A stretch of DNA of 64,000 nucleotides from Tectiglobus sp965247245 (GTDB taxonomy: Bacteria; Pseudomonadota; Alphaproteobacteria; Rhizobiales; Hyphomicrobiaceae): contig CBDFGV010000003.1 of NCBI GenBank assembly GCA_965247245.1, positions 434,001 to 498,000 on the forward strand, in the 5' to 3' direction. The translations under genes and the position numbers were made by a program. Below, in pieces: positions 42,398-51,841 of the stretch. Under the pieces are notes generated by a model. The model was not told the DNA's origin and made no database searches. It saw only the letters and a program-made list of their open reading frames with translations. The stretch's first letter is position 1; each line of letters begins with the position of its first letter.

Positions 42398-42909
42398 GCG
42401 CCGGCCTCCGTCTCATTCGAACCAGACAGCAGCGAGAGCCCGACCACCAGGCGGATCTGATAGCCAAGAAACGCATTGAGCTCTGACAGTCGTACGATGT
42501 CGGCATCCGCGATGACGGCATCTTGCAGCACACGAATATCCTCCGCGGTGATATCAGCCGGCTGCGTGGCAACACGATCAACAAAAGTAAGACAGGCTTT
42601 GAGATCTGCTGGGACCTCTCCCGCAGCAGGGTCCGTCAGCTGCAAATAGTCATCTGCCCCGGGCAACGCCAAATAATGTTCCGCAAGTTGCGGACAATCG
42701 TTCAGTCGCGCAATGCGCCCGGCCAGCGCGGCCCGCAAACCATGCGACCACCGTCCGGGCTCAGCCGGTCGCAAAACGGCGTCTTCCGCGGTCTGTGTCA
42801 TCGCCATGATGTTCGCGCGCAGCTCAGTTGCCGAAGCCGCGGCAGATCCGGGCGCAACTCCTGACGCCTTGATTGCCGTTGTCCCCCAAAGATCCAATTC
42901 GTCTGACAC
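42394..42909 (-). CDS. CMD domain protein, Avi_7170-type
   Basis: A 171-residue protein pairing with the AhpD-like gene downstream. GTG 42909 is preferred, because GGAGG precedes it closely; the frame is open to 43005. The CMD-like helical region has HGLRAALAGRIARLN, YLQLTDPAAGEVP and DIVRLSELNAFLGYQIRLVVGLSLL. It lacks the CxxC redox pair, so it may be the non-catalytic partner. It diverges from the aldo-keto reductase gene across 100 bp. Confidence 0.75.
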   Translation of the reverse strand: MSDELDLWGTTAIKASGVAPGSAAASATELRANIMAMTQTAEDAVLRPAEPGRWSHGLRAALAGRIARLNDCPQLAEHYLALPGADDYLQLTDPAAGEVPADLKACLTFVDRVATQPADITAEDIRVLQDAVIADADIVRLSELNAFLGYQIRLVVGLSLLSGSNETEAGA

Positions 42910-43008
42910 TTGATATCCTCCGCTCAAGCCGCTGACTCTAGCGCTAGCCGGCACCACACTCAACGTACTATCATGCCGGCACGCAGCGATTGAGCAAGGA
43001 AACACACC

Positions 43009-43842
43009 ATGCGGACGGTGAAACTGCCCGACGGAAAAACTGTACAGGCGTTAGGTCTCGGCACCTGGCATATGGGCGAGCGAGACTCCGAGCACGACCG
43101 CGAAGTCAACGCCCTGAAGACCGGTATGGATTTGGGGCTAACCTTGATCGACACCGCAGAGATGTACGGTGAAGGCGGCGCAGAAGAAGTTGTCGGTGAA
43201 GCCATTCAGGGTCGCCGAGACGATGTCTTCATAGTCAGCAAAGTCTACCCTCATAATGCCTCACGCACAGGTGCTATTGCCGCCTGCGAACGTAGTCTCA
43301 AGCGCATGCAAATAGACACCATCGATCTCTATCTTCTGCATTGGCGCGGCGGCGTCCCACTGTCCGAAACCGTTGAAGCATTCGAACAGCTCAAATCCGA
43401 AGGCAAGATCCGCCACTGGGGCGTCAGCAATCTCGACGCCGATGATATGCACGAACTCCGAAACGTCGAGAGCGGCAACAATTGCGCAACCAATCAGGTT
43501 CTCTACCATCTTGGAGAACGCGGCATTGAATGGGATCTACTCCCCGATTGTGCAGCGGCCAACATTCCGGTGATGGCCTACTCGCCCCTCGGACAGGGCG
43601 CCATCCTGTTTGAGCCAGCCTTGCAACAAATTGGTGATAAGCATGGCGTAGCGCCGGCTGCCGTTGCCATCGCATGGGTCATGCGCCACGAGCACGTCAT
43701 CGCGATCCCGAAATCATCTGACGCTGAACGCGTTCGCCAGAATGCCGCCGCGGGCAACATCGAACTCGATGCCGATGACCTCGCACTGCTTGAAGACGTC
43801 TTCCCACCGCCCAACGGACCATCACGCCTGGCGATCCTGTAG
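43009..43842 (+). CDS. Aldo/keto reductase
   Basis: A 277-residue NADPH-dependent oxidoreductase. The catalytic tetrad is visible: D48 (LIDTAEMYG), Y53, K78 (IVSKVYP), H111 (LYLLHWRG). WGVSNLDADDM, CATNQVLYHL and the C-terminal IPKSSDAERVRQNAA are family segments. AAGGAA precedes ATG 43009. Substrate unknown; it heads a rightward group of redox and CoA-transferase genes. Confidence 0.9.
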   Translation: MRTVKLPDGKTVQALGLGTWHMGERDSEHDREVNALKTGMDLGLTLIDTAEMYGEGGAEEVVGEAIQGRRDDVFIVSKVYPHNASRTGAIAACERSLKRMQIDTIDLYLLHWRGGVPLSETVEAFEQLKSEGKIRHWGVSNLDADDMHELRNVESGNNCATNQVLYHLGERGIEWDLLPDCAAANIPVMAYSPLGQGAILFEPALQQIGDKHGVAPAAVAIAWVMRHEHVIAIPKSSDAERVRQNAAAGNIELDADDLALLEDVFPPPNGPSRLAIL

Positions 43843-43957
43843 GCCGCCGCCCAATCCGTTCTATCCAGGGTGTGATGCGCCGCCTGCAAATCACCTTGGT
43901 GCAAAGCCGATTTGTATGCTTCCATGATGAAGATCACTGGAAATCCTGGAGGCGTTG

Positions 43958-44941
43958 ATGCCGCGCGTGTCGCTTGACGAAATTGAAACGACCACAATCA
44001 AGGCGTTAGAGCGTCATGGTGCGGCCCCGTGGATTGCTGCAGAAGTTGCGAAAGCTGTTCGCAAGGCCGAAGCCGTCGGCAATCGCATCTGCGGCCTCTA
44101 CTATCTCGAGAGTTACTGCCAGCAACTTGTCACCGGACGTGTGAAGGGCGACGTCGAACCCAAAGTTTCTCGTCCAAGACCCGCAACGGTGTTCGTAGAC
44201 GCAAAGTTCGGTTTTGCTCAATCTGCATTCACACGCGCGCTCCCCGACGCGATTGCGGCAGCCCGTGAATACGGCGTGGCATCCCTCGCCGTAAGCCACG
44301 CACACACCTGCACCGCGGTCGGATACTTCACGGAACAAATTGCCAAGGCCGACCTCATCGGTTTGGGCATGACCAACGCGTCACCGATTGTGGCACCCCC
44401 CGGTGGCAAGACACGCGTCATCGGTACCAACCCCATCGCGTTCTCGGTCCCGGATGGCAAGGGCGGCATCGCCATGCAGTTTGACCAATCCACCACGACA
44501 GTCGCCCTCGGAAAGATCACGATGGCCAAGGCTGCCGGAGAGCGTATTCCTGAAGGTTGGGCGGTCGATGCCGACGGCAAGCCAACCACTGATCCGGAAG
44601 CGGCACTCGCAGGCTCGCTCGTAAGCACCGGTGGTTACAAAGGCTGGGGTTTTGGGCTTATGGTCGAGTTGCTCGTAGCTGGCTTGACCGGGAGTGTGGT
44701 CAGCCAGGACGTCAAGCCATTGAAAGCGCCCGAGGGCCCACCCCACGATCTCGGTCAGTATTATGTGCTGATGGACCCGGCTACATCGCAGCCTTTTTAC
44801 GATCGCCTGGAACAGGTCGCCGCCGGCATCGCGCAGGACGAAGGTGCACGCATGCCGGGTCAGGGTAAGGTAGAAAACGATCCGGTCGATCTCGAACAAC
44901 CTGTCTGGGATCAGGCCTTGTCGCTAGCTGGCATCACCTGA
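43958..44941 (+). CDS. Ldh/MDH2-family dehydrogenase
   Basis: A 327-residue NAD(P)-dependent oxidoreductase of the malate/L-lactate/ureidoglycolate dehydrogenase family. Marks are SLAVSHAHTCTAVGYFTEQIA, GMTNASPIVAPPGG, RVIGTNPIAFSVPDG and KGWGFGLMVELL. The catalytic-His region reads SHAHTC in place of the more usual SxHFG, a point for checking. CTGGAGG precedes ATG 43958. Expected to oxidise a 2-hydroxy acid. Followed by a HIBADH-type dehydrogenase 57 bp downstream. Confidence 0.85.
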   Translation: MPRVSLDEIETTTIKALERHGAAPWIAAEVAKAVRKAEAVGNRICGLYYLESYCQQLVTGRVKGDVEPKVSRPRPATVFVDAKFGFAQSAFTRALPDAIAAAREYGVASLAVSHAHTCTAVGYFTEQIAKADLIGLGMTNASPIVAPPGGKTRVIGTNPIAFSVPDGKGGIAMQFDQSTTTVALGKITMAKAAGERIPEGWAVDADGKPTTDPEAALAGSLVSTGGYKGWGFGLMVELLVAGLTGSVVSQDVKPLKAPEGPPHDLGQYYVLMDPATSQPFYDRLEQVAAGIAQDEGARMPGQGKVENDPVDLEQPVWDQALSLAGIT

Positions 44942-44998
44942 ACTGGCGACAATTGAAACCGATAAAGAGAACACCACGAAAGAGGAAGGACACGCATC

Positions 44999-45889
44999 AT
45001 GGCGCGAATTGGATTTGTCGGATTGGGCAACATGGGTGGTCCGATGGTGCGCAATCTCATCAAGGCCGGCCATAGCGTCAAAGTCTTCGATCTTTGCGAA
45101 GACGCCATGAACTACGCGGTACAATCCGGAGCGCAAGCCGCCACATCCGTGAAGGATGCAGCCGCTGGTGTTGAATTTGCTATCACCATGTTGCCTGAAG
45201 GCGCACACGTCCGCGAGGTCGTCATGAACGATGGCGTCATTGCCGGCGCGGATCCCGGGACAGTGTTGATTGACTCCTCGACCATTGATGTCGACACGGC
45301 GCAAGCCGCATGCGCCGCCGCGAAGGAGGCAGGCTTTGCAATGTTGGACGCTCCTGTATCGGGTGGCGTAGCAGGCGCTGACGCCGGCACCCTGACATTC
45401 ATGTGCGGTGGCGAGCCCGAGACGTTTGCAAAGGCCCGCCCCATCCTCGAAGGTATGGGTAAGAATATCGTCCATTGCGGCGGGCCAGGTCTCGGGCAAG
45501 CGACCAAGATTTGCAACAACATGCTGGCCGGCATCAACACCATGGCAGCCGCCGAAGTCATGGTTATGGGAACACGCTTGGGCGTGCCGAAGGAAACGCT
45601 GTACAACGTCATCTCCACATCCACCGGCAACACGTTCATGTTCGAGAACGCCAACCCGATGCCGGATGTTGTTGCCACGGCTGCATCAAGTCGTGCCTTT
45701 GCGCCGGGCTTCATGGCCAAACTGATGCTCAAGGATCTCCGATTGTCCCAGTCCGCAGCGTTGGTCTCCAAAACAGCAACGCCACTAGGCGCTGCAGCAA
45801 CAGCGGCCTACCAGCAGTTGGTCGAAAGCGGTCATGGCGATGAAGACTCGTCCAGCGTCATCAAGTTGATTGACCCCAAAGTGAAGTAA
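44999..45889 (+). CDS. NAD(P)-dependent 3-hydroxyisobutyrate dehydrogenase-family oxidoreductase
   Basis: A 296-residue beta-hydroxyacid dehydrogenase. The cofactor motif is GFVGLGNMGGPMVRNL (6-21), substrate-binding DAPVSGGVAGADAGTLTFMCGG, and catalytic Lys170 in GLGQATKICNNM. GAGGAAGG precedes the start. Family members oxidise 3-hydroxyisobutyrate, tartronate semialdehyde or 2-(hydroxymethyl)glutarate. With an Ldh-type enzyme before it and a CoA-transferase after it, a hydroxy-acid degradation route is plausible. Confidence 0.88.
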   Translation: MARIGFVGLGNMGGPMVRNLIKAGHSVKVFDLCEDAMNYAVQSGAQAATSVKDAAAGVEFAITMLPEGAHVREVVMNDGVIAGADPGTVLIDSSTIDVDTAQAACAAAKEAGFAMLDAPVSGGVAGADAGTLTFMCGGEPETFAKARPILEGMGKNIVHCGGPGLGQATKICNNMLAGINTMAAAEVMVMGTRLGVPKETLYNVISTSTGNTFMFENANPMPDVVATAASSRAFAPGFMAKLMLKDLRLSQSAALVSKTATPLGAAATAAYQQLVESGHGDEDSSSVIKLIDPKVK

Positions 45890-45931
45890 CCCTTCGACAC
45901 GCCAACCACCTACGCCAGCGGAACACCTCAA

Positions 45932-47074
45932 ATGTCTTCTCTGTCCCACATCAAAGTTATTGATCTGACCAGCCATCTTGCCGGCCCCTACTGCGCGATG
46001 ATCCTTGCCGATCACGGCGCCGACGTCATCAAGGTGGAAAATCCAAAAGGTGGAGATCAACTGCGGCAGACACCGCCCTTCCAGGAAGGTGAAAGCGCGC
46101 CCTTCATGTTGTGGAACCGGAACAAGCGATCCGTAGCGCTCGACCTCAAAGACTCATCCGATCATCAAACGCTACTTCGCATGGTCGAGTGCGCTGACGT
46201 TATGATCGAAAACTACAAGCCCGGAACAGCCAAAAGGCTCGGTCTTCATTACGAGGCCATGGCCGAAATCAATCCGCGACTGATTTACTGTTCGATTTCT
46301 GGCTTCGGTCAAACCGGCCCGTATGCACCACGTGGCGGTTTCGATCTCATCGCCTGTGGTATGTCCGGCCTGATGTCGATCAACGGCCCGCCAGATGGCC
46401 CGCCATACCGTATTCCAATGCCCGTTACCGATGTCTGTGGTGGCATGAATGGCGCTATTGGTGTCCTCACCGCACTCGCAGCACGTGAGCAGACCGGCAA
46501 AGGACAGCATGTCGACACCTCGCTCTATGAGTCCGGAATTGCATTGGGTGTCTATGAGGCTGCCGGCGTCTTTGCCAACGGTGAAGTGCCGGAACGCCTC
46601 GGTCAGGCCCATCGTGGCAGTGCGCCTTACCAACTCTTCCCGACTTCGGATGGCTACGTCACCGTCGGCGGTGCGCAAGACAATTTCTGGCGCGGCACGT
46701 GTGAGATCTTGGGCTGCGAGCATCTCGTCGAAGACAGCCGTTTCAAAACTAAGGCCGACCGCGTCGCGAACAACAAGCAACTCGTGCCAGAGCTCGAAGT
46801 CTTTTTCAGAAAGCAGACGACGGCAGCGCTATGTGAGGCCTTTGAGGAGAGGGGCATTCCAGCCGGCCCTGTGATGAACCACGTCGAAGTCTTCAATGAC
46901 CCGCAAACCCTGGCCCGCGAAATGGTCACGCAGGTCGAGCACACCAAGGTCGGAAAGATGAAAGCCATCGGCGTGCCCGTGAAACTCTCGGACACCCCGG
47001 GCGCTGTTCGAAGAGCAGCACCGGTCCTTGGGGAGCACACCGATGAGGTCATTAAGGATTGGTTGGGAGAATAG
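45932..47074 (+). CDS. CaiB/BaiF-family CoA-transferase
   Basis: A 380-residue family III CoA-transferase of standard architecture. IKVIDLTSHLAGPYCAMILADHGADVIKVE, WNRNKRSVALDLK, ISGFGQTGPYAPRGGFD and the catalytic Asp near residue 195 in HVDTSLYESG are all present. Family members move CoA between carboxylic acids. It ends the rightward group begun by the aldo-keto reductase gene, 42 bp after the HIBADH-type gene. Unlike the enzyme at 36875, its halves are in the usual order. Confidence 0.92.
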   Translation: MSSLSHIKVIDLTSHLAGPYCAMILADHGADVIKVENPKGGDQLRQTPPFQEGESAPFMLWNRNKRSVALDLKDSSDHQTLLRMVECADVMIENYKPGTAKRLGLHYEAMAEINPRLIYCSISGFGQTGPYAPRGGFDLIACGMSGLMSINGPPDGPPYRIPMPVTDVCGGMNGAIGVLTALAAREQTGKGQHVDTSLYESGIALGVYEAAGVFANGEVPERLGQAHRGSAPYQLFPTSDGYVTVGGAQDNFWRGTCEILGCEHLVEDSRFKTKADRVANNKQLVPELEVFFRKQTTAALCEAFEERGIPAGPVMNHVEVFNDPQTLAREMVTQVEHTKVGKMKAIGVPVKLSDTPGAVRRAAPVLGEHTDEVIKDWLGE

Positions 47075-47122
47075 CGACGTAGAAGGTAACAGCAGAGCGC
47101 AACTCCGCTTTACCACTTGATG

Positions 47123-48361
47123 TTAAAAACTTCCCACACCAACCCCAGCCCCGACTGAGGGTGGTACTGTCGCTGGCCTGCTCCTGCGGTTATTGGAACC
47201 CGAGTTTCGAGCTGATGCGGGTCGATTTCTGCGCGAACTACTCGTGCCTTGCGACCTCGTCCCGGCGAACACGTTCAAACTCTTAGCTGTACAACGGAAG
47301 CCATTTCCAAATTGCTTCTGTAGAGCAGCTACGACTGAGTGATCAGGTCGGTCGACGCTGTATGTGGATGACGTCTCAGAATTAAAGCGGCGCATCGCGC
47401 GCCGAGAACCCGCCCCCCATTGACCGTCAACGTTCCCGGAATAACAACTCATGCCCCGCAAACTCGTCTGTAGAGCTGCAAATAGATCTCTGCCCACCAA
47501 CTCGGGCACAAAATAGAATATTTCGCTAAGTGACGATGTATGCCAAGGCGTCTGATCCTGCCCATACTCACGCGCCGTACTTGCAACATCTGCCCGCACT
47601 AGTCGTACAAGATCTTCAAGTCGTTGGCCTGGCGTTTCAATATGCTTGAGCAACGCCGATGCGAACGGGCTGTTATCTCCAGTTCCGTCCATTGCGGTCT
47701 TCCCAGGCGCCGTAGCGTAGGAAATGAAAGTGCCTGTCGAGCCAGATATCTCGCTATAGCCCTCCTGCACCACCGGAATCAAGCCTCTATTCCGAGAGTC
47801 CCTGTTAATAGACTTGATACTCCGAGATAGTGACGCACCGAACTGACGAACGCTCTTATTCTGCGTTGATGGATCATCTCGGCAAGCGTCAAGAAATAGG
47901 AGGCGCGTCGGAGTGGTTATCTCCAGACGGCTCACCAGATCCGAGAGATTAATTGTCCTCGGTTGCCGAGAAGGATCACGCAACTGCTTAGTCTCGAAAT
48001 CAACTGGAACCAGGTGGTTCTTGCTTTGAAACTGGAAGCCGTGACCAGAATAGAATATCAGCGCTACTTCAGCGCTTTGCGCCAGTTTGACGAACTGTTC
48101 AACCAGAGCAGAAAACTGACGATAGGTGAGATCTCGACCCTGAACTACCTCGAACTTTAACCGACGTAACGCTCCGGTTATGGCAACTGCGTCATTCCCA
48201 GGGTTGCGGAGTTTTTCGATTTCTTGACTGCGATAATTTGAATTGCCAACAACAAGTGCAACGCGCGCACTCTTGCCGCTTACGTTCGCAAAAGATGGAT
48301 GGGCAACCACAAGTGCTATAGCAACGAACATAAGGAGCTTAAGCGTGACACGGGTCTTCAC
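47123..48361 (-). CDS. Secreted caspase-family (metacaspase-like) protein
   Basis: A 412-residue protein. GTG 48361 is preferred, with GGAGGT upstream; a signal peptide follows (LLMFVAIALVVAHPSFA). The peptidase C14 domain covers ~30-270. RVALVVGNSNY is strand 1, YSGHGF carries the catalytic His (H107) and LFLDACRDDP the nucleophile (C160). A region at ~310-370 (SCYSGNVDGQWGAGSRRAMRRF) resembles a peptidoglycan-binding domain. The Ser/Arg/Asn tail looks disordered. Base composition seems lower in GC than neighbouring genes. An outer-membrane barrel gene lies upstream on the same strand. Confidence 0.85.
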   Translation of the reverse strand: MKTRVTLKLLMFVAIALVVAHPSFANVSGKSARVALVVGNSNYRSQEIEKLRNPGNDAVAITGALRRLKFEVVQGRDLTYRQFSALVEQFVKLAQSAEVALIFYSGHGFQFQSKNHLVPVDFETKQLRDPSRQPRTINLSDLVSRLEITTPTRLLFLDACRDDPSTQNKSVRQFGASLSRSIKSINRDSRNRGLIPVVQEGYSEISGSTGTFISYATAPGKTAMDGTGDNSPFASALLKHIETPGQRLEDLVRLVRADVASTAREYGQDQTPWHTSSLSEIFYFVPELVGRDLFAALQTSLRGMSCYSGNVDGQWGAGSRRAMRRFNSETSSTYSVDRPDHSVVAALQKQFGNGFRCTAKSLNVFAGTRSQGTSSSRRNRPASARNSGSNNRRSRPATVPPSVGAGVGVGSF

Positions 48362-48517
48362 TCCCACCTCCACCTCACGGATCAGTTTGCAACAAAACAT
48401 TTGCCCACTGAATGAGAGCCTAATCTATCAAGACAAAAAACTCACAGATATAACTTCCACATACGGAAAGGCCGGTCCAGTCCCTTCATTGCACATCAAT
48501 GTTGATCAAAAACATAC

Positions 48518-49666
48518 TCATTGCAGTTGAACCGACAGTCCGAGACGGCCTGCAAACGTGTCTTCATCCTCGGAAAACACGTAGTTTGTTGCGCCATTAA
48601 AGCGATAACTGCCAAAATTGTAGTCGAAGCCTAGCTCTGCGTGACCGCGAATATCGGCATCATCGAAATTGAATGTTCCACTAGGCCTTGTCCGTTGGCG
48701 GAAAGCCACATTTACCGCTTCATTCTCATAATCGAAGTTGTGGTCGAGCCCGACTTTCACATACGGCCGCAAGGTTGCCCCGTCATCCATCGTCCTGATA
48801 CCGTAGATGCTCGCCGACAGAGCTCCCTTAAATGCTGACAGCGACGTCGTGAGGTTCTGAGTAATCCGACCATCTAAATCGAAAACATCATAGCTCTCTC
48901 CATCATGATGACTGTAATTCAAGCCGCCTTGAACGGTACCTGAGACCTTTAATCCGCCAAGTACGATGCCCAAAGGAAAGGATTTGCCAGCAACTAGACT
49001 AACTGTGACACCGCGCGTGTTATAGTCTGCTTCTAGAGTGCCTCTTCGCAACTCTTGCGCTGTGGTCTCCCCGGCAAAACCGGCTATCGTCGCCATGGCA
49101 TATGTGCTGCCCCAAGCCTTAAGCACATAACCACCCAACGCTCCGGAAGTATTCTCGCCTTCTCCATTCTTGCCTTCAAAGGGTCTATGCTCTCTAGCAC
49201 CCACTTCTACGTCTATCTTCATAATACCGGCGAAGGCTCCAATCCGCGTGAAACCCCCACCCAGAATGCCATGGTAATTCGCAAAGACCGATGCAAATGC
49301 AGACTTTTCGAAAGCTTGAAAAGGGGCCCGCGGTCCATGGCCAGTACCGGTTCCGTCGTAGCCCCGATGCTCTGTGAAAGCCAACCTTCCGGTTGGGAAT
49401 ATACCGCTCATTAAAAAGTTTGAACCAGACGAGTTTTGGCCGCCAGCCTGCCCGGAACCTTCCGATGACGCGCCGCCGGGTCTGCTGTTTATGGCATTAG
49501 TTTGGATCGCCTCAACAGCGCCAATTTGTGCGGCCCCAGCTGTGCCCACTATAGCAGGTGCAACATTGGATTGCTGGGCAATTGCTTGGTGGCTCAGAAG
49601 TGAGAAACTTGCAGCAACACACGCAATAATATGGCTTCTTGCAGGCCGAAAGAAATAACTCAACAT
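48518..49666 (-). CDS. Autotransporter-type outer-membrane beta-barrel protein without passenger
   Basis: A 382-residue exported protein. ATG 49666 follows GGGGA; GTG 49675 is an alternative. Signal peptide to about residue 31 (SHQAIA). A Gly/Ser/Asn linker (~60-90) precedes ~280 residues of alternating strands typical of autotransporter barrels (FASVFANYHGILGGGFTRIG ... LRPYVKVGLDHNF ... RFNGATNYVFSEDEDTFAGR), ending in LGLSVQLQ. No long passenger repeat region is present. It is 156 bp upstream of the caspase-like gene, same strand. Confidence 0.75.
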   Translation of the reverse strand: MLSYFFRPARSHIIACVAASFSLLSHQAIAQQSNVAPAIVGTAGAAQIGAVEAIQTNAINSRPGGASSEGSGQAGGQNSSGSNFLMSGIFPTGRLAFTEHRGYDGTGTGHGPRAPFQAFEKSAFASVFANYHGILGGGFTRIGAFAGIMKIDVEVGAREHRPFEGKNGEGENTSGALGGYVLKAWGSTYAMATIAGFAGETTAQELRRGTLEADYNTRGVTVSLVAGKSFPLGIVLGGLKVSGTVQGGLNYSHHDGESYDVFDLDGRITQNLTTSLSAFKGALSASIYGIRTMDDGATLRPYVKVGLDHNFDYENEAVNVAFRQRTRPSGTFNFDDADIRGHAELGFDYNFGSYRFNGATNYVFSEDEDTFAGRLGLSVQLQ

Positions 49667-50023
49667 ATTCCCCACACAACATAACTTAACTTAATAGAAC
49701 TAACGGCTTTATCAGTCATACTCATAACAGGCAGATCTACATCAAGTCCATTGAGCCTGCTCAGCTACGGCAATCATACTCAGTACAGTTGCGAATTTGT
49801 TACAAACATGACGATCGGCAATCCAAACGAATGAGGATGGATCTAAATAGATCAGCCCTAAGCAAAGCTCGACAACACACTAGAAAGAAATGCCAAACGG
49901 ACGCGACGCAACCAACTTAGCGTGAGAAAACTGACCGTTTGAGGTCGTTCCATTCCACACGGCGCATTTCGAGATGCACAAAAAATAGTGCCAAACAACC
50001 AGCTTCTAGAATCCAAACCTATC
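49667..50023. other. AT-rich non-coding region between the barrel and HerA-like genes
   Basis: About 357 bp with no credible gene. It has a perfect palindrome GATCTA-AA-TAGATC (49840-49853) and a short TAACTTAACTTAAT repeat near 49682-49697. The composition is poorer in GC than the flanking genes. It presumably carries the barrel gene promoter, facing left. Confidence 0.5.
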
Positions 50024-51505
50024 TCACCGCATGCCCAAAGCGCGAAGAACAGACCGGACTGATCCCGAAATCATACGACGCATGATCGAGCGGCCGACAT
50101 CACGGGCAACCTGCTCACCAAGCGAACGGCCACCGCGTGGTCCCTTTCCGAAAACAACATTAGCCCAGCTGCCTTTCTGCGCTTCTGCTTCTGCTTCAGC
50201 AGCCGCGCGCTGCTCGGCAAGCTTGGCGGCTCGGGCTTGCAACATCTCGTGCGCACTCTCGCGATCAACGGCCGTGTCGTACTTACCCGCAACCGGGCTG
50301 CGCGACATCGCATCGGTACGCTCTGCCGCTGTCATCGGTCCGATGCGTCCGTTCGGTGGCCGGATCAGGGTGCGTTGAACAATCGAGGGTTCACCCTTGT
50401 TCTCAAGAAACGACACCAGCGCTTCACCGACCTTGAGTTCAAGAATGACCCGCTCGGCATCGAGGTCCGGGTTCGGTCGGAAGGTTTCCGCAGCCGCTCG
50501 TACGGCCCGCTGCTCCCGTGGCGTGTAGGCACGCAATGCGTGCTGAATACGGTTGCCCAGCTGCGAGGATACGGTGTCAGGAACATCGAGGGGGTTCTGT
50601 GTGATAAAGTAGATGCCGACACCCTTCGATCGGATCAATCGGGCAACCTGCTCGACGCGCTCCAGCAAAGCCTTCGGCGCTTCGTCGAATAGCAAGTGCG
50701 CCTCATCGAAGAAGAACACCATCTTCGGCTTGGGCTGGTCACCGACTTCCGGCAGCTCTTCCCAAAGCTTCGTCAACAACCACAATAGGAACGTCGCGTA
50801 GAGCCGCGGGTTCTGAAACAGCTTGTCGGCGGCGAGCAGGTTGACGAAGCCGCGCCCATCGTAAGTCGACTTGATGAAGTCCTGGATGTCGACGGCTGGT
50901 TCACCAAAGAACTGATTGGCGCCTTGGTCTTCGAGCACCAGCAAGCGACGCTGAATGGCACCGACCGAAGCGGAGGCGACGTTGCCGTACTTCGCCGAGA
51001 GTTCCTTTGAGCGCTCGTCAACAGCCACCGCCATCGAGCGCAGATCCGCCAGATCCAGCATCGGCATGTTCTCGTCCTGGGCGACGCGGAACATGATATT
51101 GAGAACGCCTTCCTGAACCTCATTGAGCTCCAGCAGTCGCGCCAGCAGCAGCGGGCCCATATCGGTGACAGTGGCGCGGATGGGATGGCCCTGCTCACCG
51201 AACACATCCCACATCACTGTCGGATAGCTTTTCGGCGCAAATGCCGGCAGCCCGACATCAACCAGGCGCTGATCGATGAAATCCTTCTGCTCACCGGCTA
51301 TGCCGATACCGGAAAGGTCACCTTTGATGTCAGCAGCGAACACCGGCACGCCGGCATCAGAGAAGCCTTCAGCCAGAACCTGCAGCGAAACCGTTTTACC
51401 GGTACCGGTCGCACCCGTGATCAAACCGTGCCGGTTCGCCAGCGCGAGATCGAGATACTCACCTTTGACACTCTTGCCGACAAAAATCTTGCCATCTTGC
51501 AGCAT
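50024..51505 (-). CDS. HerA-like (DUF853/YjgR) ATPase
   Basis: A 493-residue P-loop ATPase similar to E. coli YjgR. Walker A is GATGTGKTVS (31-40), and Walker B lies at about residue 252 (MVFFFDEAHLLFDEAP). Further, ADIKGDLSGIG, YFITQNPLDVPDTVSSQLGNRIQHALRAYTPREQ and the arginine-rich end (SIMRRMISGSVRSVLRALG) match the family. Its function is unknown; HerA relatives translocate DNA. AAGGGG lies 7 bp before ATG 51505. It diverges from the aroG leader region. Confidence 0.88.
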   Translation of the reverse strand: MLQDGKIFVGKSVKGEYLDLALANRHGLITGATGTGKTVSLQVLAEGFSDAGVPVFAADIKGDLSGIGIAGEQKDFIDQRLVDVGLPAFAPKSYPTVMWDVFGEQGHPIRATVTDMGPLLLARLLELNEVQEGVLNIMFRVAQDENMPMLDLADLRSMAVAVDERSKELSAKYGNVASASVGAIQRRLLVLEDQGANQFFGEPAVDIQDFIKSTYDGRGFVNLLAADKLFQNPRLYATFLLWLLTKLWEELPEVGDQPKPKMVFFFDEAHLLFDEAPKALLERVEQVARLIRSKGVGIYFITQNPLDVPDTVSSQLGNRIQHALRAYTPREQRAVRAAAETFRPNPDLDAERVILELKVGEALVSFLENKGEPSIVQRTLIRPPNGRIGPMTAAERTDAMSRSPVAGKYDTAVDRESAHEMLQARAAKLAEQRAAAEAEAEAQKGSWANVVFGKGPRGGRSLGEQVARDVGRSIMRRMISGSVRSVLRALGMR

Positions 51506-51800
51506 GGTTCAACCCCTTGCTTGTTCGCACCCCGCACGGGTGCCTGAACGCGCGACTCAGCGGTGACGAAATTTGAACCTGTTTGCACATCATTGAACAA
51601 ATTGCCAACATCAGTTGCGCATGCGACTCGAAGAATCCAAGACTTTTTGCGGTGAAACAGTTTTCCGTGCCCAACCACTAGGCAACTTCGTCTGGCTGAG
51701 ATCCATACGGGGATTGATTCTCTTCACTGATCGCCTCTGTGATCGTGGCGATCCAGGGGTGTCACATCCGCGATCAATCAGCCTCATGCGAATCATAGGG
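51506..51800. other. Intergenic region upstream of the aroG promoter
   Basis: About 295 bp between HerA-like and aroG leader. It includes the HerA-like ribosome-binding site. I saw no protein or RNA gene. The + strand frame open from 51615 across the aroG start lacks family character. Confidence 0.5.
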
Positions 51801-51829
51801 CTGACAGGCGGTGTTGCTTGTCCTATAAG
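51801..51829 (+). promoter_or_regulatory. sigma70-type promoter of aroG
   Basis: CTGACA (51801-51806), exactly 17 bp, then TATAAG (51824-51829). Each hexamer matches consensus in five of six positions. Transcription would begin near 51836, giving a leader of about 74 nt containing the hairpin at 51850-51867. Confidence 0.65.
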
Positions 51830-51841
51830 CCCGCAACCAAA

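Noticed and set aside
49055..49414. 119-codon plus-strand frame opposite the barrel gene
   Set aside because: No signal or motif; the barrel on the other strand has a signal peptide and strand pattern.
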